A stretch of 64,000 nt of DNA. Origin: Roseovarius mucosus. GTDB lineage: Bacteria; Pseudomonadota; Alphaproteobacteria; Rhodobacterales; Rhodobacteraceae. The stretch lies in NCBI RefSeq assembly GCF_002080415.1, contig NZ_CP020474.1, positions 3,237,501 to 3,301,500 on the forward strand, written 5' to 3'. The translations under genes and the position numbers were made by a program. Of the stretch, positions 25,171 to 33,126 are shown piece after piece (the stretch's first letter is position 1; every line of letters begins with the position of its first letter). The notes below the pieces were generated by a model. It worked only from the letters and a program-made list of their open reading frames with translations, was not told the DNA's origin and did no database searches.

Positions 25171-25196
25171 TTGTCATACATTTAAATGTCTGACAA
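25171..25196. promoter_or_regulatory. 26-bp palindromic operator for the GntR regulator
   Basis: TTGTCA-t-ACATTT is followed by AAATGT-c-TGACAA, symmetrical except for one base pair. It can also be read as two 9-base sites, TGTCATACA (25172-25180) and TGTCTGACA (25187-25195), 15 bases apart centre to centre. It begins at the base after the GntR start codon and lies 36 bases before the DUF2182 start, so one protein bound here could control both directions. The half-site resembles other FadR-type operators built on TTGT/ACAA. Confidence 0.7.
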
Positions 25197-25231
25197 TTTA
25201 AACGCAAGAGGTGAGTCGCGGGGATGAGGCG

Positions 25232-25990
25232 ATGATTGCAGCACAGGTCAGGCGAATGGGTGGGGGGCACTGGCTGGTGCTGTTCGCGCTTATTCTGGGG
25301 GCCTGGGCGCTGCTTTATGCGATGGCGTTGCCCGCAGATTTGCGCGATGGGGCGGTGATTTACGGCGCTGATTTCTTGCAAAGCCTGTGCATTGTCACGC
25401 CCGATGCCGCCGGATTTGGCCGCATCATCCTGATGTGGGCGCTGATGTCGGCGGCGATGATGGCCCCCACAGCACTGCCTGCCTTTGCGACCTATGAAGA
25501 ACTGAGCCATACCGGCGAGACACAGTTCGGCACGCTGGTGGTGGGGTATCTGGGCGTTTGGCTTGGGTTTTCGGTGATCGCGGCAGGGGCGCAAATGGCG
25601 CTGTTTCAGGCTGGATTGCTGACGGCGTTTGGCGATAGCCGCTCTGGCGTCTTGTCGGCGGTTTTGCTGGCCGTGGCCGGGGCCTATCAGTTCAGCCCGG
25701 TCAAGGAGGCCTGCCTGTCGAAATGCCGCCGCCCGCTGTCGTTCTTCATGCAGCATTGGGATGAAGGTGCGCTGCGCAACGGCGTGCGGCTGGGGCTGGT
25801 GTGCCTTGGCTGCTGCTGGGCGCTGATGGCGCTGGCCTTTGTCGGGGGGGTCATGAACCTTGCCTTCATGGGGCTCGCGACGGTGATCATGGTTCTGGAA
25901 AAACTGCCCCAAGTTGGGCGCTATCTGACCCGGCCCTTGGGCGCGGTGCTGATGGCCGCATCGGTTTGGGTTCTGTTCACGTCAATCTAA
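25232..25990 (+). CDS. DUF2182 family integral membrane protein
   Basis: A 252-residue membrane protein. The ATG at 25232 follows GATGAGGCG; a GTG at 25211 is an alternative. About six hydrophobic segments are visible (near 15-35, 70-90, 110-135, 145-165, 190-220 and 230-250). Conserved family features are MWALMSAAMMAPTALPAFATY and the loop YQFSPVKEACLSKCRRPLSFF with two Cys. DUF2182 is described as a predicted metal-binding membrane family and is usually paired with DUF1326, as here. Function is unknown. Confidence 0.85.
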   Translation: MIAAQVRRMGGGHWLVLFALILGAWALLYAMALPADLRDGAVIYGADFLQSLCIVTPDAAGFGRIILMWALMSAAMMAPTALPAFATYEELSHTGETQFGTLVVGYLGVWLGFSVIAAGAQMALFQAGLLTAFGDSRSGVLSAVLLAVAGAYQFSPVKEACLSKCRRPLSFFMQHWDEGALRNGVRLGLVCLGCCWALMALAFVGGVMNLAFMGLATVIMVLEKLPQVGRYLTRPLGAVLMAASVWVLFTSI

Positions 25991-26005
25991 GAGAGGAGGC
26001 CAAAA

Positions 26006-26635
26006 ATGGCTCTGGATACTTTGGGCACAGTGCCCTGGGCGATCAAGGGGGAGTTGATCCTCAACTGCAACTGCACGGTATTCTGCCCCTGCGTGGTCTC
26101 TTTGGGCAAGCATGCGCCCACCGAGGGATATTGTCAGGCGTGGTCGGGCGTGCGCATCGACGAGGGCCATTATGGCGATGAGGACCTGAGCGGGCTCAAC
26201 GTCGGTCTTATGCTGGAAATTCCCGGCCTGATGGCGCGCGGCAACTGGAAGGCGGCGGCCTTTATCGACGAGCGCGCAAGCGAGGCCGCTTATGACGCTT
26301 TGGTCAATATCTTCAGCGGCAAGGCGCGCGGCGCGACCGGCCTCTTTGGGGTGCTGGTCAGCGAGTTTATCGGGGCCGAACGCGCGCCGGTCATTTTCGA
26401 GACCGAAGGCAATGCGCGCCGCCTGATGGTGGGCAAGATGATCCAAGGCGAAGTGGTGCCGGTGCCGGGCCACAAGGGCGAGGATATTGTCGTCACCAAC
26501 ACCGAATACTGGATGGGGCCCGACATCACCGTTGCCACCGCCACCAAGGGGCGCGTGCGCGCCTTTGGCCGGGTGTGGGATTTTGACGGGCGCAGCGCGG
26601 AAATCTGCCAGATTGATTGGAAAGGCCCGCGCTGA
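26006..26635 (+). CDS. DUF1326 family protein
   Basis: A 209-residue soluble protein with GAGAGGAGG before the ATG. The family's Cys-rich opening is intact: GELILNCNCTVFCPCVVSLG near residue 12-31, plus YCQAWSGVRIDEGHYG. The four close cysteines (CNC, CPC) suggest metal or cluster binding. The later part is beta-rich (GKARGATGLFGVLVSEFIGAE, TNTEYWMGPDITVA). It follows DUF2182, the standard pair. Its stop overlaps the next start by one base (TGATG). Confidence 0.85.
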   Translation: MALDTLGTVPWAIKGELILNCNCTVFCPCVVSLGKHAPTEGYCQAWSGVRIDEGHYGDEDLSGLNVGLMLEIPGLMARGNWKAAAFIDERASEAAYDALVNIFSGKARGATGLFGVLVSEFIGAERAPVIFETEGNARRLMVGKMIQGEVVPVPGHKGEDIVVTNTEYWMGPDITVATATKGRVRAFGRVWDFDGRSAEICQIDWKGPR

Positions 26636-27150
26636 TGCTGCTGGCGGCGGATCATGTGCGCCTGATGGCGCGCTATAATGCGTGGCAAAACGCGCAGGTG
26701 ATGCGTGCGATAGACGGGGTGAGCCGCAAGGTGCTGACCGAGGATCACGGGGCCTTCTTTGGCTCGATCCTCGGCACGCTCAACCATATTCTCTGGGCGG
26801 ATCAGATGTGGCTTAGCCGGTTTGATGCCAGCGCCGCACCGCCCGAGACCCGCTTTGAGCAGAGCACAACGCTGACCCCGACGGGGGCCGCATGGAGTGC
26901 GGAACGGTTCACCACCGATGGGCGGATCAAGGCGTGGGCGGGGCGGGTGCACAGTATCGACCTTACCGGCAATCTGACGTTTTACTCTGGGTCCGTGGGC
27001 GGCGAGATCACCCGGCCGGTGGCCACCTGCGTCACCCATTTTTTCAACCACCAGACCCACCACCGGGGGCAGGTGCATGCGATGCTGACGCGCGCGGGCC
27101 TGTCCGCGCCGATTACCGACCTTGTTTTTATGCCTGAGGAGGCCCAATGA
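26635..27150 (+). CDS. DinB family protein
   Basis: A 171-residue four-helix-bundle protein of the DinB/YfiT superfamily, whose members are often metal-dependent thiol transferases. The presumed metal triad is visible: His in LNHILWADQMWL (near 46) and two His in THFFNHQTHHRGQVHAML (near 130-140). The start overlaps the DUF1326 stop, and its own stop overlaps the dmdA start (ATGA), tying it to the DMSP gene. A bacillithiol or mycothiol link is not expected in this group; glutathione or another thiol is conceivable. Confidence 0.85.
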   Translation: MLLAADHVRLMARYNAWQNAQVMRAIDGVSRKVLTEDHGAFFGSILGTLNHILWADQMWLSRFDASAAPPETRFEQSTTLTPTGAAWSAERFTTDGRIKAWAGRVHSIDLTGNLTFYSGSVGGEITRPVATCVTHFFNHQTHHRGQVHAMLTRAGLSAPITDLVFMPEEAQ

Positions 27151-28259
27151 ACGCTCCGCTTCTGTCCCCGTCGCGCCGCTTGCGCCGCACGCCCTTTTCC
27201 CAAGGGGTCGAGGCGGCGGGGGTCAAGGCCTATACGGTCTATAACCATATGCTGTTGCCCACGGTCTTTCGCTCGATCGAAGAGGATTATCGCCACCTCA
27301 AAGAGGCGGTGCAGGTCTGGGACGTGGCCTGCGAACGGCAGGTGGAATTGCGGGGGCCGGATGCGGGCCGCCTGATGCAGATGCTGACCCCGCGCGATTT
27401 GCGCGGCATGACGCCGGGGCAGTGTTTCTATGTGCCCATCGTGGATGAGACCGGCGGCATGCTCAACGATCCGGTGGCGGTCAAGCTGGCCGAGGACCGT
27501 TGGTGGATTTCGATTGCCGATAGTGATCTGCTCTATTGGGTCAAGGGGATCGCGCAGGGCTGGCGGCTGGATGTGCTGGTGGATGAGCCGGACGTGAGCC
27601 CGCTGGCCATTCAAGGCCCGCGCGCCGATGATCTGATGGCGGCGGTGTTTGGCGACGCGGTGCGCGATGTGCGGTTCTTCCGCTTTGGGCATTTTGATTT
27701 TCAAGGCCGGGATATGGTGATCGCGCGCTCGGGCTATTCCAAGCAGGGCGGGTTTGAAATCTATGTCGAAGGCAGCGATATTGGCATGCCGCTCTGGAAT
27801 GCGCTGATGGAGGCGGGCAAGAGCATGGATGTGCACGCCGGCTGCCCCAACCTGATCGAGCGGATCGAGGGCGGATTGCTGAGCTATGGCAATGACATGA
27901 CCGATGACAACACGCCGCATGAATGCGGGCTGGGCAAGTTTTGCAACACCCATACGGCGATTGGGTGTATCGGGCGGGATGCGCTGCTCCGCGTGGCCAA
28001 GGAAGGGCCGGTGCAACAGATCCGCGCCATTGCTATCGAGGGGGCGGCGGTGCCGCCCTGCCGCGAGTGGTGGCCGGTCCTGTCAGAGAAGGGGGCGCGT
28101 GTGGGCCGGGTGAGTTCGGCCACGTGGTCGCCGGATTTTGCCACCAACGTAGCCATCGGCATGGTGCGGATGACCCATTGGGAGGCGGGGACGGAGTTGC
28201 GAGTGGTGACGCCTGATGGGGAACGCCACGCCTCTGTGCAGGCGGGGTTCTGGGCCTGA
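27147..28259 (+). CDS. dmdA: DMSP demethylase (GcvT family)
   Basis: A 370-residue tetrahydrofolate-dependent demethylase that moves a methyl group from dimethylsulfoniopropionate to THF, giving methylmercaptopropionate. The opening SRRLRRTPFSQGVEAAGVKAYTVYNHMLLPTVF and the blocks VQVWDVACERQVELRGPDA, SIADSDLLYWVKGIA, VIARSGYSKQGGFEIY and NLIERIEGGLLSYGNDMTDDNTPHECGLGKF match roseobacter DmdA rather than glycine-cleavage GcvT. TGAGGAGG precedes the ATG. The neighbour acuI is also the neighbour of dmdA in known roseobacters. A distant GcvT-like paralogue is possible but less likely. Confidence 0.88.
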   Translation: MNAPLLSPSRRLRRTPFSQGVEAAGVKAYTVYNHMLLPTVFRSIEEDYRHLKEAVQVWDVACERQVELRGPDAGRLMQMLTPRDLRGMTPGQCFYVPIVDETGGMLNDPVAVKLAEDRWWISIADSDLLYWVKGIAQGWRLDVLVDEPDVSPLAIQGPRADDLMAAVFGDAVRDVRFFRFGHFDFQGRDMVIARSGYSKQGGFEIYVEGSDIGMPLWNALMEAGKSMDVHAGCPNLIERIEGGLLSYGNDMTDDNTPHECGLGKFCNTHTAIGCIGRDALLRVAKEGPVQQIRAIAIEGAAVPPCREWWPVLSEKGARVGRVSSATWSPDFATNVAIGMVRMTHWEAGTELRVVTPDGERHASVQAGFWA

Positions 28260-28369
28260 GAGGGGGCATGGGGGCGCTGCCCCCGCCGCCCGTTCCGGGC
28301 GTCCCCCCCGAGGTATTTTTGGCCAGATGAAGCGAGGCGCGCGCGCCTTGCAGAAAGAAGGAGAGAGAG
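28260..28369. other. 110-base GC-rich spacer between dmdA and acuI
   Basis: The spacer opens with runs of G and C that can pair (GGGGGC with GCCCCC around 28262-28285) and continues with CCCCCCGAGGTATTTTTGGCCAGATGAAG-like sequence, a type of intergenic motif that recurs in Rhodobacteraceae genomes as I recall them. It has no full terminator and acuI could still be co-transcribed. A strong AAGGAGAGAGAG ribosome site for acuI closes it. Confidence 0.5.
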
Positions 28370-29362
28370 ATGTTCAAGGCATTGGTCGTCGAGAAAGACG
28401 CGGAGAGCGGCAAGACATCGGCAGGCGTCAAAGAGTTGACGCTTGCGGATCTGCCCGAGGCCGAGGTGACGGTTGCGGTCGAATATTCCACGGTGAACTA
28501 CAAGGACGGGCTCTGCATCGGGCCGGGCGGCGGTTTGGTGCGGTCCTATCCGCATGTGCCGGGGATTGATTTTGCCGGCACGGTCGAGGCGAGTGATGAT
28601 GCGCGCTACAAGCCCGGTGACCGTGTGGTTTTAACCGGCTGGCGCGTGGGCGAGGCGCATTGGGGCGGATATGCGCAGAAGGCGCGGGTGCGCGCCGATT
28701 GGCTGGTGCCGCTGCCCGAGGGGTTGGATACCCGCGCGGCGATGGCGGTGGGCACCGCAGGCTTTACCGCCATGCTGGCGGTGATGGCGCTTGAGGATCA
28801 CGGGCTCAAACCGGGGCATGGCGAAGTGCTGGTCACAGGTGCCGCAGGTGGTGTGGGATCGGTGGCCACGGCCATTCTGGCGCATCTGGGGCATGAGGTG
28901 GCTGCCGTGACCGGACGCCCCGAGCAAGAAGGCTATCTGCGCGGATTGGGGGCCAGCCGCATCGTGCCGCGTGAGGAACTGGCGGAGACCGTCAAGCGAC
29001 CGTTGGAGAGCGAGAACTGGACCGGCTGCGTCGATGCCGTGGGCGGGGCCATGCTGGCGCGGGTGTTGGGCCAGATGAAATACGGCGCAAGCGTTGCAGC
29101 CGTGGGATTGGCGGGGGGCGCGGGCCTGCCAGCGACGGTCATTCCGTTCCTGTTGCGCGGCGTCAACCTGTTGGGGATCGACAGCGTGATGCAGCCCTAT
29201 GCCAACCGGGTCCGCGCCTGGGAGCGGATCGCGCGGGATTTGCCCATGGACAAGCTGGAGGCGATGATCACGCCCGCCACGCTGGAGGATTTGCCGCGTC
29301 TGGGGGCAGATATCCTGAAAGGGCAAGTCAAGGGCCGGGTTGTGGTTGATCTGAACGGCTGA
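28370..29362 (+). CDS. acuI: Acryloyl-CoA reductase (NADPH)
   Basis: A 330-residue MDR-family (YhdH type) reductase. It turns acryloyl-CoA into propionyl-CoA, clearing the toxic product of DMSP cleavage. Visible motifs are VEYSTVNYKDGLCI near residue 38-51, PGIDFAGTV, the nucleotide-binding VTGAAGGVGSVATAILAHLGH near 150-170, and GLAGGAGLPATVIPFLLRGVNLLGIDS, diagnostic for the AcuI/YhdH branch. The gene follows dmdA, which fits the known roseobacter dmdA-acuI arrangement. Confidence 0.92.
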   Translation: MFKALVVEKDAESGKTSAGVKELTLADLPEAEVTVAVEYSTVNYKDGLCIGPGGGLVRSYPHVPGIDFAGTVEASDDARYKPGDRVVLTGWRVGEAHWGGYAQKARVRADWLVPLPEGLDTRAAMAVGTAGFTAMLAVMALEDHGLKPGHGEVLVTGAAGGVGSVATAILAHLGHEVAAVTGRPEQEGYLRGLGASRIVPREELAETVKRPLESENWTGCVDAVGGAMLARVLGQMKYGASVAAVGLAGGAGLPATVIPFLLRGVNLLGIDSVMQPYANRVRAWERIARDLPMDKLEAMITPATLEDLPRLGADILKGQVKGRVVVDLNG

Positions 29363-29378
29363 GGCTTGCCAAACCCTG

Positions 29379-29403
29379 CGCCCGCCGCTAGCCATGGCGG
29401 GCG
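29379..29403 (+). terminator. Hairpin after acuI
   Basis: Arms CGCCCGCC (29379-29386) and GGCGGGCG (29396-29403) pair perfectly around GCTAGCCAT. No U-run follows, so it may be an mRNA 3'-end stabiliser or weak terminator at the end of the DMSP unit. It lies 12 bases before the GNAT start codon. Confidence 0.55.
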
Positions 29404-29415
29404 GGGGAGTATGGT

Positions 29416-29931
29416 ATGACAGATCAGGCGGGTATCATCATCAGGCTGGCGCGCGAGGCGGATTTCGCAGCGCTCTGGCCCATCCTGCGGGATGTGATCC
29501 GGGCAGGCGATACCTATGCCATCGAACCGGGGCTGACCCGCGAGGCGGTGCGTTCTCTGTGGATGGAGATGCCGCGCGCCACCTATGTGGCTGAGCGCGG
29601 TGGCGAGGTGCTGGGCACCTATTATCTCAAGACAAATCAGGCCGGTGGCGGGGCGCATGTGTGCAACGCCGGCTATATGGTGGCTGAGGCCGCGCGCGGG
29701 CAGGGTATTGCGCGGGCCATGTGTGTGCATTCTCAGGACGAGGCCCGCGAATTGGGCTATCTGGCGATGCAGTTCAATTTCGTGGTCGAGACCAACCGGG
29801 GCGCGATTGCGCTTTGGCAGAGCCTTGGGTTTGAGACAGTCGGCCATTTGCCACGGGCCTTTCGCCATCCTGAGGCCGGTCTGGTGGATGCGCGCGTCAT
29901 GTATAAATGGCTGGGCGACGCGGCTGACTAA
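29416..29931 (+). CDS. GNAT family N-acetyltransferase
   Basis: A 171-residue acetyl-CoA-dependent acetyltransferase. It begins with IIIRLAREADFAALWPILRDVIR, has the acceptor-side strand VAERGGEVLGTYYL, the coenzyme A loop EAARGQGIARAMCVHSQDEARELG near 93-115 (R/Q-x-x-G-x-G/A type), and the closing VVETNRGAIALWQSLGFETVGHLP. The natural substrate is unknown. The gene stands apart from acuI by a hairpin and meets the hydrolase gene tail to tail with a two-base gap. Confidence 0.9.
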   Translation: MTDQAGIIIRLAREADFAALWPILRDVIRAGDTYAIEPGLTREAVRSLWMEMPRATYVAERGGEVLGTYYLKTNQAGGGAHVCNAGYMVAEAARGQGIARAMCVHSQDEARELGYLAMQFNFVVETNRGAIALWQSLGFETVGHLPRAFRHPEAGLVDARVMYKWLGDAAD

Positions 29932-29933
29932 GC

Positions 29934-30728
29934 TCAGGCATGTCGGCTTAGGAATTGCGTGAGCCTGCCCGCGAAGGCCTGTGGCGCCTCAATCAACCCG
30001 AGGTGGCGCAGGGCGGGGTGGATATGGCACTGGCTGCCTGCGATCTCTGACGCGATCGCCTCGGCCATGGCAGGTGTCGAGCCACTGTCATTCTCGCAGG
30101 TCATGACAAGCGCGGGCGGTGTCAGAGGTGGCTGGGGCCGGATCAATTCGGTCACGCCCTCTGCCAGCACCAACCGATGCGCCGCGTAGCTGGCGGGATC
30201 GGTGGCGAGCACGGTCTGGCGGATGGCGTCTACCTTGGCGGGGTTTTCTGCGCGAAATTCTGGGGTGAACCAGCGGTCCAACGCGGCGTCGATCGTGGCC
30301 GCCGGACCGCCCGCAGCGGCATCCCGCGCCTGCGCCGCGACCCGCGCCTGAAGATCGGGGGCGCGTTCGTGGGGGGAATTGAGGATCGCGAGGGCGGTCA
30401 CGCGGGCAGGATGATCAAGCGCTGCGCGCCGGTTGATCATGCCCCCCAGCGAAAACCCCACGAGGGCCGCGCGCGGAATGTCGAGCCGGTCCATCAAGGA
30501 GATGAGTTGGGTTGAGAGCGCGGTGAGGGTAAGCGGGCCGGGGTGCGGCGTGCTTTGACCGTGGCCGGGCAGATCGTAGCAGAGCACGCGAAAGTGTCGG
30601 GCAAGCAGAGGGGCGATCACCCCCCATGTGCTGTGGCGCGAGAGGCCGAGGCCGTGGATCAGCACCACGTGAGGTGCATCCAAAGGCCCGGTCAGGTCAT
30701 AGGCCGTGCCCTCGGGTGTGCGCGCCAT
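29934..30728 (-). CDS. Alpha/beta-fold hydrolase
   Basis: A 264-residue hydrolase. The oxyanion-hole segment HVVLIHGLGLSRHSTWG (near 19-36), a YDLPGHGQS turn, and the nucleophile elbow VGFSLGGM (Ser near 92) are present. The acid is probably Asp in VMTCENDSGSTPAMAEA and the base the His in ALRHLGLIEAP. It resembles the 3-oxoadipate-enol-lactonase type in layout. It starts directly after the DUF1185 stop, so the two are probably one operon controlled by the divergent LysR protein. Confidence 0.88.
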   Translation of the reverse strand: MARTPEGTAYDLTGPLDAPHVVLIHGLGLSRHSTWGVIAPLLARHFRVLCYDLPGHGQSTPHPGPLTLTALSTQLISLMDRLDIPRAALVGFSLGGMINRRAALDHPARVTALAILNSPHERAPDLQARVAAQARDAAAGGPAATIDAALDRWFTPEFRAENPAKVDAIRQTVLATDPASYAAHRLVLAEGVTELIRPQPPLTPPALVMTCENDSGSTPAMAEAIASEIAGSQCHIHPALRHLGLIEAPQAFAGRLTQFLSRHA

Positions 30729-31325
30729 TCAGACCCCCGCCGGATTGTCGACATCATGGCCCATCTCGCGCAGATCTTCGTAGCGGTTGCCGATGCGGTG
30801 ATGCGGATGACCGCCCACCGAGGCACCAAGGGCGAGGATGATTTCATCCTCGGCGGGCGCGTCCGGCACAACGGTGTGGATGGTCTGGTAATGCGAGCGC
30901 CGCCCGGCGTCGTCCTTGTCCATCAGCGGGATCATCAGCGCTGCGCCTGCGGCACCGCGTGTGTTTGTAAACGCGAGATAGGTCTTGGCCTTGACCGCAT
31001 CGCGGAACTGGTTGCCGAACCAGAGCGTATGGGTGAGGGCCATGGCATGTTCCAATTCGCCACCCATACCCACGACGCTGGCCTTGCCATATCCCTCAAG
31101 CCGGTCGCCGGTGACATCAAGGATCATGTCGGTCAGCAGGCGGCCAAGAACCGGGCCTTGATCGCGGATTTCGGGGCCGAGATCCTCGACATGGCCGCGC
31201 CCGAACCACGGGTTGCGAATGATCGCCAGGGCGGCGACCAGCAGCGTGGGGTCGGCGACGTCCTTGCCGCCTTCGCGGTGGGTGCGTTGCACGAGGGTAA
31301 GGCTGCGGCGAAGCTCTAGGGTCAT
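30729..31325 (-). CDS. DUF1185 'amino acid synthesis' family protein
   Basis: A 198-residue protein. The ATG at 31325 has AGGA upstream and sets the conserved start TLELRRSLTLVQRTHREGGK. Family blocks include PTLLVAALAIIRNPWFGRGHVEDLGPEI, GYGKASVVGMGGELEHAMALTHT, and SHYQTIHTVVPDAPAEDEIILALG. The family is annotated as amino acid synthesis on weak grounds; related proteins occur in catabolic clusters, and the reaction is not known. The order LysR / DUF1185 / hydrolase suggests a small inducible catabolic unit. Confidence 0.85.
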   Translation of the reverse strand: MTLELRRSLTLVQRTHREGGKDVADPTLLVAALAIIRNPWFGRGHVEDLGPEIRDQGPVLGRLLTDMILDVTGDRLEGYGKASVVGMGGELEHAMALTHTLWFGNQFRDAVKAKTYLAFTNTRGAAGAALMIPLMDKDDAGRRSHYQTIHTVVPDAPAEDEIILALGASVGGHPHHRIGNRYEDLREMGHDVDNPAGV

Positions 31326-31384
31326 GGTCTGTCCTGCGTGTTCTGGGGTGCCGAGGCGGCGGGTCGGGGGAAATTCGCACAAAA

Positions 31385-31416
31385 GCAGCATTCTTGAAAA
31401 CGAATTGTTTTGCTGC
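31385..31416. promoter_or_regulatory. Candidate LysR-type operator
   Basis: GCAGCA (31385-31390) and TGCTGC (31411-31416) form an inverted repeat with a 20-base spacer, inside which AAAAC-GAATT-GTTTT (31397-31411) makes a second, smaller palindrome. Both lie in the 127-base AT-rich divergent region between the DUF1185 gene and the LysR gene, where LysR regulators bind. Confidence 0.5.
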
Positions 31417-31452
31417 AAATATGCGGGAAATTCGAATTGAGAGCGCACCCCT

Positions 31453-32340
31453 ATGAACATCACCGCCCTGCAGACGTTTCTGGCCATTGTCGAGACCGGC
31501 AATCTGGTGCGGGCCTCGCAAAAGCTGAACGTGACGCAATCAACGGTGACAGCGCGGCTCAAATCGCTGGAAGAGGAGTTGGGCCAACAGCTTCTCAATC
31601 GGCAGAAATCGGGCACGACGCTGACGCCTGCAGGCACCAAGCTGTTGCGCTATGCGCGGATCATGACCGGGCTTTGGCGGCAGGCGCGCTATGAAACGGG
31701 CCTGCCTGCGGGGTTGAGTTCGGTCTGCACCTTTGGCTGTGACCGCGAGTTGTGGCACGGGCCGGGGCGGGCGTTTTTTGACGGGGTGGTGCAGGGCCAT
31801 CCTGATATGGCGGTGTCGGTGCAGCAGGGCGGCGGGCGCGAGTTGGAGGATTGGCTGGCGGCGGGGCTGGTGGATGTGATCCTGACCTATGGGGCCTCGG
31901 CGCGGGGCAATCAGACCGCGCATGCGTTGCCGCCCGAGGAATTGGTGCTCTATTCTGACCGCGAAGTGACTTCGATCCGGGCTGATCCCAAGTATATTTT
32001 CGTGGATCATGGCGAGGAGTATCGCCGCGCCCATGGCGAGACGTATCACGATGCCGGAATCGCGCGGGTGAGTTTTGACAGTTCGTTTTGGGCGCTGCAA
32101 TTCCTGCTGGAGCGGGGGGGCTCGGCCTATCTGCCGCGTGCGCTGGCGGCACCACTGGTGTCGGAGGGGCGGCTTTTTGAGTTGCGCGAGGCCCCGATCT
32201 ATAGCCGCAAGAAGATGCTGGTGGTGAATGACAGTGCGGCGGCCAATTGGGATTGGTTCGCGCCCTTGGTGGGCGCGCTGAGGGCGCGATCTGCGGATTG
32301 GCTGGAGCATCCGGACCGGCGGTTTGTCATTCCGGGTTAG
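31453..32340 (+). CDS. LysR family transcriptional regulator
   Basis: A 295-residue regulator. The N-terminal winged helix (1-60) reads MNITALQTFLAIVETGNLVRASQKLNVTQSTVTARLKSLEEELGQQL, a standard LysR opening. The C-terminal effector domain starts near residue 90 and has the usual two-lobe layout, though the ligand cannot be told. The gene is divergent from DUF1185-hydrolase, so it probably controls that unit and itself. It meets the anti-sigma gene tail to tail. Confidence 0.93.
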   Translation: MNITALQTFLAIVETGNLVRASQKLNVTQSTVTARLKSLEEELGQQLLNRQKSGTTLTPAGTKLLRYARIMTGLWRQARYETGLPAGLSSVCTFGCDRELWHGPGRAFFDGVVQGHPDMAVSVQQGGGRELEDWLAAGLVDVILTYGASARGNQTAHALPPEELVLYSDREVTSIRADPKYIFVDHGEEYRRAHGETYHDAGIARVSFDSSFWALQFLLERGGSAYLPRALAAPLVSEGRLFELREAPIYSRKKMLVVNDSAAANWDWFAPLVGALRARSADWLEHPDRRFVIPG

Positions 32341-32364
32341 GGTGCCTTGCGCCCCGCAGCCCCC

Positions 32365-33099
32365 TTACCGCAGAAAGCCGCGCTCTTGGTCCGGGGTCAT
32401 CGGCTGGCCTGCGCCGGTGGCGGTGAAATAGGCATCAAGCGTTTCGAGCGCGGAGGCGGGGGCATATCCGGCCTCGGCCCCTGCGTTACCGGCTTGCGCC
32501 ATGGCAAATTGCAGCTGCCATCCGGCATCCTCGCGGCAGGCGACGGCGACAAAGCCACCGCGTCCGGGCGTTGCCGCCTCATATTCCCGGCAGAACTGGC
32601 CTGCGGCATCGGTGAAGGAGGCGACCACCGTCAGGGCGGTGCCATCGGGCAGTTGCGCGGCATTGCCCGAAGGCAGGCTGTCCAAATGTTCGGTCAGGGC
32701 GGTGCTGAAGGGCGCACCAACCGGCGTTTCAGCCCCGTTTGACAGCATCAGCCCCGCGCCCAGACCCACGGCAAGCGCAAGACTGGCGGCGAGTGCCATC
32801 GGCTGCCAGCGGGTTGGCGCGGCGGGCGCTGGCGCGGTGCGAAGGGGCACCACGTTAGAGGCCTCTGGCGGGGCGCTGGCCGCGCCCATCGCGCGGATGC
32901 GTGCGACGAGCGCGTCGGAAACCTGCGCCTCGGGCAGGTCCTGCATCGCTTGGCGCGCCAATTCCGCGGTCTCGACAAAAAGCGCATAGCGCTCGGCCAA
33001 GTCCGGGTCTGCGGCGATGCGGTCGTGCAACGCCTCGGCTTCGCTGCCGGTGATCTCGCCATCGGCGAGGGCCATCAATCTGTCGTCATCCATCTGCAT
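32365..33099 (-). CDS. Anti-sigma factor (membrane-bound)
   Basis: A 244-residue protein. Residues 1-75 form the anti-sigma N-domain: MDDDRLMALADGEITGSEAEALHDRIAADPDLAERYALF. No HxxxCxxC zinc motif is seen. One membrane helix (MALAASLALAVGLGAGLML) lies near residues 101-119, followed by a periplasmic domain with a Cys pair (QFCREYEA and VACREDAGW) that resembles other ChrR-unlike proteobacterial anti-sigmas. It lies 27 bases after the ECF sigma gene, the standard sigma/anti-sigma arrangement. The signal that releases the sigma factor is unknown. Confidence 0.88.
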   Translation of the reverse strand: MQMDDDRLMALADGEITGSEAEALHDRIAADPDLAERYALFVETAELARQAMQDLPEAQVSDALVARIRAMGAASAPPEASNVVPLRTAPAPAAPTRWQPMALAASLALAVGLGAGLMLSNGAETPVGAPFSTALTEHLDSLPSGNAAQLPDGTALTVVASFTDAAGQFCREYEAATPGRGGFVAVACREDAGWQLQFAMAQAGNAGAEAGYAPASALETLDAYFTATGAGQPMTPDQERGFLR

Positions 33100-33126
33100 C
33101 GGTGTGATCCTTCCCCTGACACGGGG

